64,000 bases of DNA. Origin: Chlorobiota bacterium. GTDB taxonomy: Bacteria > Bacteroidota > Ignavibacteria > OLB7. The position numbers were made by a program, and so were the translations under genes. This document shows, piece by piece, positions 28,933 to 38,754 of this stretch. Location: NCBI GenBank assembly GCA_016700335.1, contig CP065014.1:905001-969000 (forward strand). Reading direction: 5' to 3'. Every line of letters begins with the position of its first letter. Position 1 is the first letter of the stretch. The notes under the pieces were generated by a model that saw nothing but the letters and a program-made list of their open reading frames with translations, was not told the origin of the DNA and did no database searches.

Positions 28933-29087
28933 TTATAAATTTTTAAAACTCATAGTAAAATTAAATTGCTAAAAATATTGAATAAGTTTGATAAAATAAT
29001 TATTAAAAAAAAATTGTTGCTTAATTGCTTAATTTTGTCGCTTTAAAAATTATATTCTTCTTTTAAATTAATCATATACCTTTTTTT

Positions 29088-31982
29088 ATGAAAAAAGTTA
29101 CTCTTTTTATGGCTTTTACTATGTTATTAATAAACATTTTAAGTGCTCAAAATTATCAATCTATCGTTGGGGATCCGCTTAAATTAAGGATTTATAAGCT
29201 AAAAAATGGTTTAACAGTTATGTTGTCTGTTAACAAAAAAGAGCCAAGAATTCAGACATTTATTACTACAAATGCTGGTAGTAAAAATGACCCTTCAACT
29301 CATACTGGTTTAGCTCATTATTTAGAACATATGTGCTTTAAAGGTACTGATAAATATGGTACAAAAGATTGGAGTAAAGAAAAACCATTGTTAGACCAAA
29401 TATTTTCACTTTATGAAAAGTATGGAGCTACCACAAACCCTGATGAAAGAAAACTGATATATAAACTAATCGATTCTGTTTCAAATGAAGCGTCTAAATA
29501 TGCAATTGCTAGCGAATATGATAAAATGGTTGGGTTTATAGGTGCTCAAGGAACAAATGCTTTTACTTCAGTTGAGCAAACAAGCTATGTGAATGATATT
29601 CCATCTAACCAATTAGAAACTTGGCTTAATATCGAAGCAGAAAGATGGAGAAACCCTGTATTGAGATTATTCCATACAGAGCTTGAAGCTGTGTATGAAG
29701 AAAAAAATATTGGAATGGATAATGATGATAGAAAAAAATATGAAGCTTTTGGTGCTGCAATGTATAAAAATCATCCTTATGGAACTCAAACTACCATTGG
29801 TACAATTGAACATTTAAAAAAACCATCTCTAAATGAAATTGTTAAATTTTACAAAACTTACTATGTTCCTAATAATATGGCTGTTATTTTAGTTGGAGAC
29901 TTTGATCCAGATAAAGCATTTAAACTTATTGAGGCTAAGTTTAGTTACATGCAACCTAAACCAATTCCTGTTTTCTCTTTTAAACCAGAAATACCAAGAA
30001 CTTCACCTGAAGTAATTGAAATCTCAGGACAAACACCTGCTAATTTAATGATGGGTTGGAGAAGTTCAGGAGCTGGGACTAAGGATGTGGACTTACTTAC
30101 ATTAACAGATTTATTATTAGCTTATAAAGGAGCTGGATTCCTTGATCTGAATATTACTAAAGCTCAAAAAGCACAATCAGCGGGGAGTAGCCCTAACATT
30201 AGTAAGGACTATTCTGTTCATGTTTTTACAGGCACTCCTAAAGGAGGTCAGAAACTTGAAGATTTAAAAGATTTAATTTTAGAACAAATAGATAAAGTTA
30301 AAAAAGGAGAATTTGATGAAGAATATTTGAAAGCTACTTTGAAAAATTTAAATGTCGATAAATTAAAACAATATGAAACAAATGCTGGAAGAGCGTACGA
30401 GATATTAGATTGCTTTACAATGGGTACTCCTTGGGAAGGGAATGTAAATTTAATTTCTAGATTATCAAAGTTTACTAAAAAAGATGTTGTAGATTTTGCA
30501 AATAGATTCTATACAAATGATTACGTTATACTATATAAAAGGCAAGGTGCTGATCAAAACGTTCAGAAAGTTGAAAAACCTGCAATAACAGCTATATCAG
30601 TTAACAGAGAAGATGTTTCACCTTTTACTAAATCAATACTAGAAACAAATTCTCCTGCTTTAAAACCATTATTTGTTGATTATAAAAAGGATATTAATTT
30701 CAGTAAATTAAAAAATGGTACTTCTTTATTATATTTAAATAATTCAGATAATAAATTATTCTCTTTGTATTATCTATTTGAAATGGGAAGAAGAAATATA
30801 AAGGAACTTCCAATTGCATTAGACTATCTTAAATATTTAGGAACAGATAAGTATACAGCTGATCAATTAGCAAAAGAGTTTTTCAAACTAGGTTGTGAAT
30901 TTGGTATTTCAGCCACTGAAGATCAAGTATATGTTTCATTAAATGGATTACAAGAGAATTTTTCTGATGCCTTAAAATTGTTTGAAAATTTTTTAGCAAA
31001 TGCTAAACCAGATCAAAAAGCGTTAGATCAATTAATAGCTCAAACTTTAAAAAATAGACTTGATGCAAAAAAGAGTAAACAAGCAATTGGTAGTGCACTA
31101 GTTTCATATGCAATTTACGGACCTAAAAATCCAACCACAGACAGACTTTCAGAGGCACAATTGAAAGGATTAAAGGCAGAGAATATGGTCGCTTTAATTA
31201 AATCTATATGTGATTTTAAGCATGAAGTAATGTACTATGGTCCATCTTCTTTAAAAGATATTTCTAAAGATTTAAATGCAAATCATAAATTAGTTATTGC
31301 TCCAAAAGATTATCCTGTCCAAATAAAATATGATAGACTAGATATGAATTCAAATTCAGTTTACTTAGCAAATTATGATAAAATGGTTCAAGCAGAAATT
31401 AATTGGATTAGAAAAGGAAGAGTCTTTGATCCAAAAAATTATACTGTACAAGAGTTGTTCAATCAATATTTTGGAGGAGATATGTCTTCAGTAGTTTTTC
31501 AAACAATTAGAGAATCAAAAGCACTTGCATATTCAACTTGGTCAGGTTATTCAAACCCATCAAAAAAAGGTGAGTATTGTTATGTAAGAGCTTATGTTGG
31601 CACACAAGCTGATAAATTACCTGAGGCAATTATTGGAATGAATGAATTGTTAAATATTTTACCTAAAAGTGAGCAAGGAATTGAACAAGCTAAAATGGGT
31701 ATAAAGAATTCTATTGAAACTAATAGAACAACCAAAACAGATATTTTCTTTAGTTATTTAGCTGATAGAAAATTAGGACTAGATTATGATTTGAAAAAGG
31801 ATGTTTATAATAATATAGATAAATTAAATTTTGAAGATGTTGCAAACTTCCATAAAGAAGAGTTTGCTTCCAAAACATATTCAATGTGTGTTGTTGGCGA
31901 TAAAACAAAATTAAATTTAGATGCTTTAAAAAAACAGGGAAATCTTAAAGAAGTGAGTTTAGAGGAGTTGTTCGGTTATTAA
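29088..31982 (+). CDS. M16 family metallopeptidase (pitrilysin-like)
   Basis: This 964-residue exported zinc peptidase has a signal peptide (MKKVTLFMAFTMLLINILSA, 20 residues). The inverted zinc motif HYLEH lies at 77-81, with the downstream glutamate region ELEAVYEEKNIG near 200. There are two M16 halves: the active N-half and an inactive C-half with the VVFQTIRESKALAYS segment that closes the chamber. Such enzymes degrade peptides in the periplasm. A -7 like box TAATTTTG lies at 29030-29037 but no convincing -33 box was found. It has a strong terminator behind it. Confidence 0.92.
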   Translation: MKKVTLFMAFTMLLINILSAQNYQSIVGDPLKLRIYKLKNGLTVMLSVNKKEPRIQTFITTNAGSKNDPSTHTGLAHYLEHMCFKGTDKYGTKDWSKEKPLLDQIFSLYEKYGATTNPDERKLIYKLIDSVSNEASKYAIASEYDKMVGFIGAQGTNAFTSVEQTSYVNDIPSNQLETWLNIEAERWRNPVLRLFHTELEAVYEEKNIGMDNDDRKKYEAFGAAMYKNHPYGTQTTIGTIEHLKKPSLNEIVKFYKTYYVPNNMAVILVGDFDPDKAFKLIEAKFSYMQPKPIPVFSFKPEIPRTSPEVIEISGQTPANLMMGWRSSGAGTKDVDLLTLTDLLLAYKGAGFLDLNITKAQKAQSAGSSPNISKDYSVHVFTGTPKGGQKLEDLKDLILEQIDKVKKGEFDEEYLKATLKNLNVDKLKQYETNAGRAYEILDCFTMGTPWEGNVNLISRLSKFTKKDVVDFANRFYTNDYVILYKRQGADQNVQKVEKPAITAISVNREDVSPFTKSILETNSPALKPLFVDYKKDINFSKLKNGTSLLYLNNSDNKLFSLYYLFEMGRRNIKELPIALDYLKYLGTDKYTADQLAKEFFKLGCEFGISATEDQVYVSLNGLQENFSDALKLFENFLANAKPDQKALDQLIAQTLKNRLDAKKSKQAIGSALVSYAIYGPKNPTTDRLSEAQLKGLKAENMVALIKSICDFKHEVMYYGPSSLKDISKDLNANHKLVIAPKDYPVQIKYDRLDMNSNSVYLANYDKMVQAEINWIRKGRVFDPKNYTVQELFNQYFGGDMSSVVFQTIRESKALAYSTWSGYSNPSKKGEYCYVRAYVGTQADKLPEAIIGMNELLNILPKSEQGIEQAKMGIKNSIETNRTTKTDIFFSYLADRKLGLDYDLKKDVYNNIDKLNFEDVANFHKEEFASKTYSMCVVGDKTKLNLDALKKQGNLKEVSLEELFGY

Positions 31983-32012
31983 GATTTAAAAAACATTTAT
32001 ACGTTAATTTAA

Positions 32013-32050
32013 AATCCTGTTTGAAATTATTTCAAACAGGATTATTATTT
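32013..32050 (+). terminator. Terminator of the M16 gene
   Basis: A perfect 14-bp stem (32013-32026 with 32030-32043, core AATCCTGTTTGAAA) is followed by a T-rich tail. It overlaps the 20 codons that the frame of the next gene would add upstream, which argues against those codons. Confidence 0.85.
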
Positions 32051-32080
32051 TATATTTATTATATAATTATTATAAAAAAT

Positions 32081-32713
32081 ATGGAGCAGTTTAAATTATC
32101 TCAGAATTATATTGATCATTTCAATAAGTTAGGTGTTGATATTAAAAATAGAATTTTAGAGTTTAAAAAAGTTCCAAAAGAAGAGTATTTTTATGAATTA
32201 TGTTATTGCATTTTAACTCCACAAACTAAAGCGGTAAATGCTGAATTAGCTATTTACAAATTGAAAAATAATGGATTTAAGTATAAAGAGATTGATGTTA
32301 ATTCAATTCTAAGAGATCCAGAAAATTATATTAGATTTCATAATGTAAAAACAAATCGGCTTTTGATTATAAAAGAAAAATGGAATATAATTGATGAAAT
32401 TATTAGTTCAAACAAAATAAATGAATTTGATAAAAGGGCTTGGTTAATTGATAATGTATTAGGTATGAGTTGGAAAGAATCATCTCATTTTTTGAGAAAT
32501 ATAGGATTTCATAAACTTTCAATAATTGATAGACATATTTTAAAACATCTTTTAAATTGTGGGGTTATAAATGAATTACCAAAAAATTTAACTAAAAAAA
32601 AATATTTAGAAATAGAGGAAAAGTTTCGGAATTTAGCAAATAATGTAGGGCTTAGTATGCAGGAGCTTGATTTGTTGTTTTGGAGTTACGAGGAAGGGAG
32701 TGTTAGAAAATAA
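32081..32713 (+). CDS. N-glycosylase/DNA lyase, Ogg2-type 8-oxoguanine glycosylase
   Basis: This enzyme removes 8-oxoguanine from DNA and cuts the backbone (base excision repair). The frame is open from 32021, but the first 20 codons lie in the terminator hairpin, so the ATG at 32081 is chosen (210 residues). Ogg2 landmarks are present: PQTKAVNAE (47-55), the helix-hairpin-helix with catalytic K132 in MSWKESSHFLRNIG, and the activating D150 in IIDRHILK. The C-terminal ELDLLFWSYEEG is also family-typical. The length fits the Ogg2 group found in archaea and some bacteria. Confidence 0.88.
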   Translation: MEQFKLSQNYIDHFNKLGVDIKNRILEFKKVPKEEYFYELCYCILTPQTKAVNAELAIYKLKNNGFKYKEIDVNSILRDPENYIRFHNVKTNRLLIIKEKWNIIDEIISSNKINEFDKRAWLIDNVLGMSWKESSHFLRNIGFHKLSIIDRHILKHLLNCGVINELPKNLTKKKYLEIEEKFRNLANNVGLSMQELDLLFWSYEEGSVRK

Positions 32714-32771
32714 TTTATAGGGAACTACTTTTTCATAAAATTTAATACAAAATATCGTAAATCCAATAAAT

Positions 32772-33983
32772 TTACTCTATTATCACATAAGTACCTATTG
32801 GAACTAAATTAAAGAGTTCTATAGCATCATCATTAAACATTCTAATACATCCATAACTTACAGGCGTTCCAAGCATTAACTCATTATTAGTACCATGAAT
32901 ATAAATGCACCTTGCTTTTGAATCTACTAATTTACCATTCATATCCCTACCTTTATTAATACCATCTTCAAGACCATCAATAATAAAAACTCTAGTTAAA
33001 ACATAATCATGTAATTTACTTAATAAGCCTGCACTATCTTTAACAATTGGTGCAATTCTTCCGGTGTTTCTTCTTGATTTAAAAATAGAACCAAATTCTG
33101 CACCATCTCCAATTTTATCTACAATTTTATGAATGCCTAATGGCGTTTGATTTGTTCCCATTTTTGCACCATATTCCGAACCAGTTTTTCCAGTACTAAC
33201 TCTAAATGCCTTTACAATGGAATTATTCCTACTTACAAACATATTTTGTTCTTCAACATTGATATAAATTAATAGGTCTAACCTAGAGTTAAATCCACTT
33301 AATTCTGCAATAATACTAGCTTCTAAAAACTTTTTACCTGCATCTGCGAAACGCATTATAACATCATTTTCAACTTTGTATCCTAAAATCTTTGCATAAT
33401 TAAACTTATTAATTGATTCACTGAAATCACCCTTTGCAGATAATGCTCTACCCCAACAATAAAAGAGGTAATCATATTTTGGATACAACAAAAATGCATT
33501 TTTGTAAACCTCTAAAGCAGAATCTAAATATTTGGATTTACCAAAATCTTTTGACTCTAAATCCATTTGTTCATAAATATTTCCAATTGACATGATCAAA
33601 TAAATGTTATCAACATTTAAGTTGTAAGCTGACCAAAGGTAAGTTAATGATGAATCATAATTTTTCAAACCTGCAAATGCTAAACCTTTCCCCCAAAGCA
33701 AATCAACATTAGAATTCTTGCTATTAAAACCCATATTAAATTGTATTAACGCTTCGGTGAACAAAGTATCTTTGCAAAAATTCCAACCGTTTTGGATATA
33801 TGGATGAGAATATTGTTGAGGAAAATCTAATTTAATTTTTGATATAAAATGAACAAATTGATTTAATGAAATTTCAGATGGTCTTGACCCAATCTTCCAT
33901 TCAATTCTTGAATTATTATCTTGTGAATAGATAGACTTACTAAGTGCTAAAAAAAAATATATTGTTAAATAAATTATCTTCAC
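32772..33983 (-). CDS. L,D-transpeptidase with N-terminal TPR-like region
   Basis: This 403-residue exported protein has a signal peptide (KIIYLTIYFFLALSKSIYS) and starts with GTG. Residues 30-220 are helical and TPR-like. The last 170 residues are an YkuD L,D-transpeptidase fold with the signature HGTNN (H363) and SYGCIRM (catalytic C379, R381). Such enzymes make 3-3 peptidoglycan cross-links or attach proteins to peptidoglycan in the periplasm. The fusion to TPR repeats may bring it to a partner. No neighbour in the same direction is close enough to suggest an operon. Confidence 0.88.
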   Translation of the reverse strand: MKIIYLTIYFFLALSKSIYSQDNNSRIEWKIGSRPSEISLNQFVHFISKIKLDFPQQYSHPYIQNGWNFCKDTLFTEALIQFNMGFNSKNSNVDLLWGKGLAFAGLKNYDSSLTYLWSAYNLNVDNIYLIMSIGNIYEQMDLESKDFGKSKYLDSALEVYKNAFLLYPKYDYLFYCWGRALSAKGDFSESINKFNYAKILGYKVENDVIMRFADAGKKFLEASIIAELSGFNSRLDLLIYINVEEQNMFVSRNNSIVKAFRVSTGKTGSEYGAKMGTNQTPLGIHKIVDKIGDGAEFGSIFKSRRNTGRIAPIVKDSAGLLSKLHDYVLTRVFIIDGLEDGINKGRDMNGKLVDSKARCIYIHGTNNELMLGTPVSYGCIRMFNDDAIELFNLVPIGTYVIIE

Positions 33984-34122
33984 TAATTTTCAATTATAAT
34001 TTCAAGTTCGATTAAATATTCAAACATAAATGTAATTTTATCATTGTTCAACAAACATACAATAGTTAGGTTTATTAAAAAAATAAATATAACTTCTTAG
34101 TTAATAAATTTACTAATTAAAT

Positions 34123-34155
34123 AAAAAAACTCCTGTTTGAATTAACAGGAGTTTT
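34123..34155 (-). terminator. Terminator of the TSP3-repeat protein gene
   Basis: A perfect 12-bp stem (34126-34137 with 34144-34155, core AAAACTCCTGTT) with a six-base loop is followed on the minus strand by seven Ts. Confidence 0.85.
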
Positions 34156-34179
34156 AAACTATAATCTAGATTTTAAATG

Positions 34180-35655
34180 TTATTTGCCACGCTCTCCTGG
34201 AACGGTTGGTCTTCCAAGAACCTCTTCTCCATCATTCATTCCATCACCATCAGTATCAGGACGTAAAGGGTCAGTTGGGCACCCTCTACTTAATAGTTCC
34301 TGTCCATCAGTCAATCCGTCACCATCAGTATCAGGGTTTAGGGGATTAGAGCGATATCTTAGAACTTCCAAACCATCTGGAACACCATCACCATCAGTAT
34401 CTGGATTTCTTGGATCAGTACCTGTTACTCTCATTTCTGCTACATCTGTAAGTCCATCTCCATCAGTATCAGCGTCAGCAGAAAACAATTTATCACCAAT
34501 CTCATATAAAGTGTAAGTGTCAGTAAAAGGAGGTGCAAATTTGATACCTAAGAAAAACTCTGGTTGATTAATACCTTCTCGAGTACCAGAACCATCAGAT
34601 TTTTTTGGAAATAAATGTTCAAGATATTTTGCTCCAGCCTCAAAATCAAAATCTCGCAATCCTCTATATAAAATACCAGCATTTAAATCTTCACCTGCAA
34701 CATCAATTTGTCCAATAAAGTCATTATATCTATATCTAATTGCTGCCATTGGGTTAATACCAAACTTTTTTAAATCAGTTGAATCAGTCTCAACTTTTAC
34801 AAAATTTAAAAATTTTGAAATTGGACCCGAACCAGCATACTTACCAGTACCTAAACCAACTAGTGCACTAAATCCATTTCTATCAGTATAATATACTTTT
34901 TCAGGTTCCATAATACCAACTGGCATTGGTCCTCGAACATAAGTATTAGTATCGTATGGTGGTGTACGATAATTATTTGTATCTACAACGCCTCTGCCCA
35001 TATAATTAGTATCAGCTTTTGATAGCATATTAACCCAATTATCAAAACTACCTAGGGTATTATTTTTTTGATCTAACATATCTAAAGAATCTGCAACAAC
35101 TGGATATGCTTTTCGTAATAAATCTGCTTTCTCTTGATCAGTCATATCACTACCAAACCAATAAGATACCATTAAAGAGAAAGAGTTACGTGGGTCATAA
35201 ATACTATTATCTGGTTGAAGAATTTTACGAGGATCATAATCATCATTTTGAGTAAAAATATTCTCCCAACCTAAAGTACCACCCCACCTTGAACCATCTC
35301 CACCAAAAACACTATCTATAACTGGATTCCAAAAAATGAATGGAGATAAACCTTTAGTGAAAGAGCTAACTCTTAAACCAGCTCTAAATTGCCATACATC
35401 TATTGATACTATTCCATTAAAATCTGCAAGTGCATTTGGTAATGCAATGTTAATTCTAGCACTAGAATCAAGCTGACTGCGAACAGGACCAAGTAAGTCA
35501 CCTCCAATATGGATTTTACCAGTTTCAAACCTTTCAAAGGGTCTTCTAAGCTCTAAAGTTTGACCTTTTGTAATTGTAACGTATCCGAAAATTAATACTG
35601 TGGCAATTACAGTATGTAAAATTGTTTGAATACTTAATCTGTTAAACAGTTTCAT
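34180..35655 (-). CDS. Outer-membrane-associated protein with thrombospondin type 3 repeats
   Basis: This 491-residue exported protein has a signal peptide (about 1-30, ending TKG). The central part (30-390) has alternating strands and looks barrel-like, with membrane-type segments such as [15 protein letters not shown] and [15 protein letters not shown]. The C-terminal 95 residues hold four calcium-binding DTDGDG repeats (thrombospondin type 3), usually a spacer before an OmpA peptidoglycan-binding domain. Here the OmpA domain is absent: the protein ends after the fourth repeat with PGERGK. A terminator lies close behind, so no lost OmpA part follows. Confidence 0.75.
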   Translation of the reverse strand: MKLFNRLSIQTILHTVIATVLIFGYVTITKGQTLELRRPFERFETGKIHIGGDLLGPVRSQLDSSARINIALPNALADFNGIVSIDVWQFRAGLRVSSFTKGLSPFIFWNPVIDSVFGGDGSRWGGTLGWENIFTQNDDYDPRKILQPDNSIYDPRNSFSLMVSYWFGSDMTDQEKADLLRKAYPVVADSLDMLDQKNNTLGSFDNWVNMLSKADTNYMGRGVVDTNNYRTPPYDTNTYVRGPMPVGIMEPEKVYYTDRNGFSALVGLGTGKYAGSGPISKFLNFVKVETDSTDLKKFGINPMAAIRYRYNDFIGQIDVAGEDLNAGILYRGLRDFDFEAGAKYLEHLFPKKSDGSGTREGINQPEFFLGIKFAPPFTDTYTLYEIGDKLFSADADTDGDGLTDVAEMRVTGTDPRNPDTDGDGVPDGLEVLRYRSNPLNPDTDGDGLTDGQELLSRGCPTDPLRPDTDGDGMNDGEEVLGRPTVPGERGK

Positions 35656-35900
35656 AATTAAATGATTATCTTGATATTACTTAATATAAATTCATTTTAA
35701 GAAAAAAACTTGATTTCAATTCTCAAGTTTATTTTTACAATTCAAATATATAAAGTTGGAATAACATTAAATATAATTAAATGTTAACAAATTGTTTCAA
35801 TACGAATTCCAAAAATTTTAGAATTAATTCAATTATTGAAAAATATATTAAATGTAAAAAAATGAAATATTAATCAGATTATTTCACTATATATATAAAT

Positions 35901-36344
35901 TTATAAATTTGTCAAATAATGATTTTCCAAATTTGTCATACTTAATCTTTTTACATCTGTATTGTCTTCATATCCGCATAAATGAAGAGCTCCATGAATT
36001 GCCAACCTATATACTTCATTATAAAATTTTACATTGAAAATTTTAGATTGCTCTTTTGCTCGATCAACACTAATGTAGATTTCACCTTCAATCAAATCAG
36101 AATTATTAATTTTAGATTTATTTGAATCACTTTGATTCAAATTAAAAGTTATTACATCAGTTAAATAATTATGGTTAAGATATATCTTATTAATATCTAA
36201 AAGCTCTAAATCACATACAAATATTACATTCACATTATAATTATTTTTATGTTCTCCCTTGAATGTAAAATTTAATAAATCAATGATTTTTTTTTTTGTA
36301 ATTCTAATTTTTTCGTGATTATTAAATACATTGATTATTTTCAT
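35901..36344 (-). CDS. ybeY: Endoribonuclease YbeY / rRNA maturation factor
   Basis: YbeY is a zinc-dependent single-strand RNase for 16S rRNA 3' maturation and ribosome quality control. This 147-residue protein carries the motif HGALHLCGYED, with H117 and H121 as two zinc ligands. The third ligand, normally His in HGxxHLxGYDH, is D127 here, a replacement I believe is common in Bacteroidetes. The Arg- and Asp-containing N-terminal strands (LNHNYLTDVITF) also match the family. It is separated from the lipoprotein gene upstream by a minus-strand terminator. Confidence 0.9.
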   Translation of the reverse strand: MKIINVFNNHEKIRITKKKIIDLLNFTFKGEHKNNYNVNVIFVCDLELLDINKIYLNHNYLTDVITFNLNQSDSNKSKINNSDLIEGEIYISVDRAKEQSKIFNVKFYNEVYRLAIHGALHLCGYEDNTDVKRLSMTNLENHYLTNL

Positions 36345-36386
36345 AAAATAAATATAGTTTGATTTAGTTGAATGCTTTTTAAATAA

Positions 36387-36426
36387 AATAAAAAGCGAAA
36401 ACTCATATTAAGAACTTTCGCTTCAA
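36387..36426 (-). terminator. Terminator of the ileS-lspA run
   Basis: AAGCGAAA at 36393-36400 pairs with TTTCGCTT at 36416-36423, with a 15-base loop. On the minus strand T-rich sequence follows. It lies 30 bases downstream of the lipoprotein gene stop and before ybeY. Confidence 0.65.
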
Positions 36427-36455
36427 AAAAATTATCAATTATCAATTAAAAATTA

Positions 36456-36944
36456 CTATTTCATATTTTCGGCAACATTTAAGAATCTCTTTTTCATCAT
36501 TTCATACCTTTTTGATTCACCCATACTCATTTGTATTGATTCAATTTTTGTTTGAATTGGTAAAATTTCTCTATAAACATTTGCATATTTACCCATAGCA
36601 ATTGTATCTCCTTTAGATGCTCTAGTTGCAAGTGAAATAAATTCATTCACTTTTTTTGTATATTCAATTATATATGCATTTAATGCCCCTGGAGAATTTG
36701 ATGGAACATCTACTTTAGCTGGAACTGGAGGAATGACCTTTGGTGACGATGTTTGCTGTTCTGGAGTTTGTTTTACAATTGATGAATCTTTTCGTACAGT
36801 ATCAGTACTTTTAGTAGAATTTATAATAGTTGAAGTATCAACTAAATTTGGTTCTTGATTCTGTGAATCTTCCTTTGCACTTTCTTTATTGCTACATGAT
36901 ATAATTGTTAAAGAAGCTAAAAAGAGACAAATTATTTTATTCAA
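36456..36944 (-). CDS. Lipoprotein of unknown function
   Basis: This 162-residue protein has a lipobox-type start (IICLFLASLTIISC, Cys near 17) and begins with TTG. A long low-complexity linker rich in Ser, Thr and Pro follows (residues 20-80). The C-terminal 70 residues are helical (LNAYIIEYTKKVNEFISLATRASKG). It lies 33 bases downstream of lspA, the enzyme that would cut its own leader, and probably is the last gene of that operon. No family is recognised. Confidence 0.65.
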   Translation of the reverse strand: MNKIICLFLASLTIISCSNKESAKEDSQNQEPNLVDTSTIINSTKSTDTVRKDSSIVKQTPEQQTSSPKVIPPVPAKVDVPSNSPGALNAYIIEYTKKVNEFISLATRASKGDTIAMGKYANVYREILPIQTKIESIQMSMGESKRYEMMKKRFLNVAENMK

Positions 36945-36977
36945 AGTGATTTAAAATATAAGTTTAAAAATTAAGTA

Positions 36978-37580
36978 TTAAATATTTTTATTAGAAATTT
37001 CTGATGGTGTTATGTTTTTGTTCTCAATTTCAAGATTATCTATGATAGATTCAATTTTAGGATCAATCACTTCTGTTTTGGGATAAAATATTAGCAATAA
37101 AAACATTCCAATTGATACACCAGAATCAGCTACATTAAAAACATAAAATCTATTAATAGAAAAATTAAAAATATTAATATCTGGAATATCTACATCAACA
37201 AAATCAACAACTTTTCCATAACATAAAGGAGCATAATTAAAAATTAATCCATAAAAAGTTCTATCAATAAAATTTCCAATTGCACCTCCAAGAATTAAAG
37301 CTAAAGACAATTTGAACCAAGGGGAAGCACTTAATTGTTTTTTACTTTTATTTAGCAAATAAATAATAAAAATACTAGCAATTAAACTAAAAACACTTAA
37401 AATTACTGGAACTCCTAAATTTATTCCAAATGCCATACCAGGATTTTCAACAAATGTTAATCTAAGAAAATCACCAACTAACTGATGAGTTTCATTTAAA
37501 GACATTTGAGTTTTTACTAAAATTTTAGTTATCTGATCAAGAATTACAATCGAAAGTGAAATTATAAAATACTTCCTCAT
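36978..37580 (-). CDS. lspA: Lipoprotein signal peptidase II
   Basis: LspA cuts the signal peptide of lipoproteins in the inner membrane after lipid attachment. The 200-residue protein has four hydrophobic helices. Catalytic aspartates are D126 (VVDF) and D152 (FNVADSG), with the GGAIGNFIDR motif at 98-107. The C-terminal 40 residues are a polar tail beyond the usual family end. It lies directly downstream of the DksA-like gene in the conserved ileS-dksA-lspA order. Confidence 0.95.
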   Translation of the reverse strand: MRKYFIISLSIVILDQITKILVKTQMSLNETHQLVGDFLRLTFVENPGMAFGINLGVPVILSVFSLIASIFIIYLLNKSKKQLSASPWFKLSLALILGGAIGNFIDRTFYGLIFNYAPLCYGKVVDFVDVDIPDINIFNFSINRFYVFNVADSGVSIGMFLLLIFYPKTEVIDPKIESIIDNLEIENKNITPSEISNKNI

Positions 37581-37634
37581 TTAATATTTATTAGCTAGAA
37601 TTATAGGATTTAAAATTTGATTATAGAAAATAAA

Positions 37635-38639
37635 TTAAGAATCATCTTCATCCTCATCTTCTGGAACATCAGAACTTACGTATTCTTCATAAACAATTGG
37701 ATTCAAAATCTCAGTAAATATTTTACCAGGATAACAAGGTTTACTTGTATTCTTAAAAGTGGTACAAACTTGAGTAACTGGAACTGCCATCATCCTTTTA
37801 GAATCTAATTTTAATCCGCACATTCTGCAAATTCCAAAAGTTCCATGATCAATTCTAACAATTGCATCATCTAACTTATTTATATAATCTGAAGTTCTTT
37901 GAGATTGAAGATAAGCTTTTTCCCGCTCAACAGCATCACTAGCTTGTTCAGTTAAATGTGTTGAATATGAGCTCTCATCCATACCCTCACCATCTGCCAT
38001 CATTATTAATTGTTGTTCTAACATCTCCAATTCTTCTTTAGCATCATCTTTCATAGAAGTAACAATTTTTTTAAATTTTTCTAATTCAATTTTTGAAAAA
38101 GGTTCATTGGAATCAGTAGCAGTTGCCACAGTAAACATCTCCCTTGGTACTTTCAATAAAGCTTCTTTGGCAGCCTTTAACAAATTAGTATTATTCGAAT
38201 TTTTTTTAGTTGTCTCTTTGATTTCTTTTTTAGATTTATTTAAGTTAATATTTCCAGTTTTTTTCTTAGGAACTATTGTATGAATAATTACAGGTTGTTT
38301 CTTCTTTTTTTGATCATAAATTGAATCTAAACTATCACTATTATTTATTTTTTTTAATGATGATTCTTTTAATAATTCTTTTGAATTTTTATCAATTGGT
38401 ATAACTTTTTTAACGATTACTGGTTTTGAATTTTTACCAACAATAGTTTTCTTTTCGTTAACTTTCTCTTTATTAGATTTTGTTAATACTTTGTCATTAT
38501 TATTAACAATTTTAGTTGACTTTTCAGATTTAACAATATTTTTAATTAGAGCTACTTTTATTTTCTTCTTTGATGTATCACTTTTTGGTTGTGACAATTT
38601 TAAAGCTGGTGTTTTCATTGAAATTTTTTTTGCTGCCAT
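37635..38639 (-). CDS. DksA/TraR-family zinc-finger protein with long Lys-rich N-terminus
   Basis: The C-terminal 130 residues are the DksA/TraR fold: a coiled coil with an acidic turn region, then the zinc finger C271-x2-C274-x17-C292. The fourth Cys of the usual C4 site is replaced (F295), with another Cys at 302. DksA-type proteins bind RNA polymerase in its secondary channel and act with ppGpp. The N-terminal 150 residues are almost all Lys, Ser and Asn (disordered, nucleic-acid-like). The tail is acidic (EDEDEDDS). The ileS and lspA neighbours match the common FCB arrangement. Gene name withheld because the finger is incomplete. Confidence 0.85.
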   Translation of the reverse strand: MAAKKISMKTPALKLSQPKSDTSKKKIKVALIKNIVKSEKSTKIVNNNDKVLTKSNKEKVNEKKTIVGKNSKPVIVKKVIPIDKNSKELLKESSLKKINNSDSLDSIYDQKKKKQPVIIHTIVPKKKTGNINLNKSKKEIKETTKKNSNNTNLLKAAKEALLKVPREMFTVATATDSNEPFSKIELEKFKKIVTSMKDDAKEELEMLEQQLIMMADGEGMDESSYSTHLTEQASDAVEREKAYLQSQRTSDYINKLDDAIVRIDHGTFGICRMCGLKLDSKRMMAVPVTQVCTTFKNTSKPCYPGKIFTEILNPIVYEEYVSSDVPEDEDEDDS

Positions 38640-38754
38640 GATAGTTTCTTGAAAAATTGTTTAAAAACCTAAAATCTTGTTGAAATAATTGAAATTTAAA
38701 AAAAAAATCTTTGTAGAAAAATTCTTTTGATATGGATATAATACAAATAATTAT

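Noticed and set aside
32021..32080. 20-residue N-terminal extension of the Ogg2 gene
   Set aside because: It lies in the terminator hairpin of the M16 gene, and the ATG at 32081 fits the family.
32013..34155. Shared CCTGTT hairpin in two terminators as a repeat family
   Set aside because: Only about ten bases are shared and both fit ordinary terminators; chance is sufficient.
34184..34516. 110-residue plus-strand open frame with PSPSVSG repeats
   Set aside because: It is the antisense shadow of the calcium-type repeats.
35901..36344. Loss of the third zinc His in YbeY as a sign of inactivity
   Set aside because: I believe an Asp at this position is common in Bacteroidetes YbeY, so it is probably a group feature.
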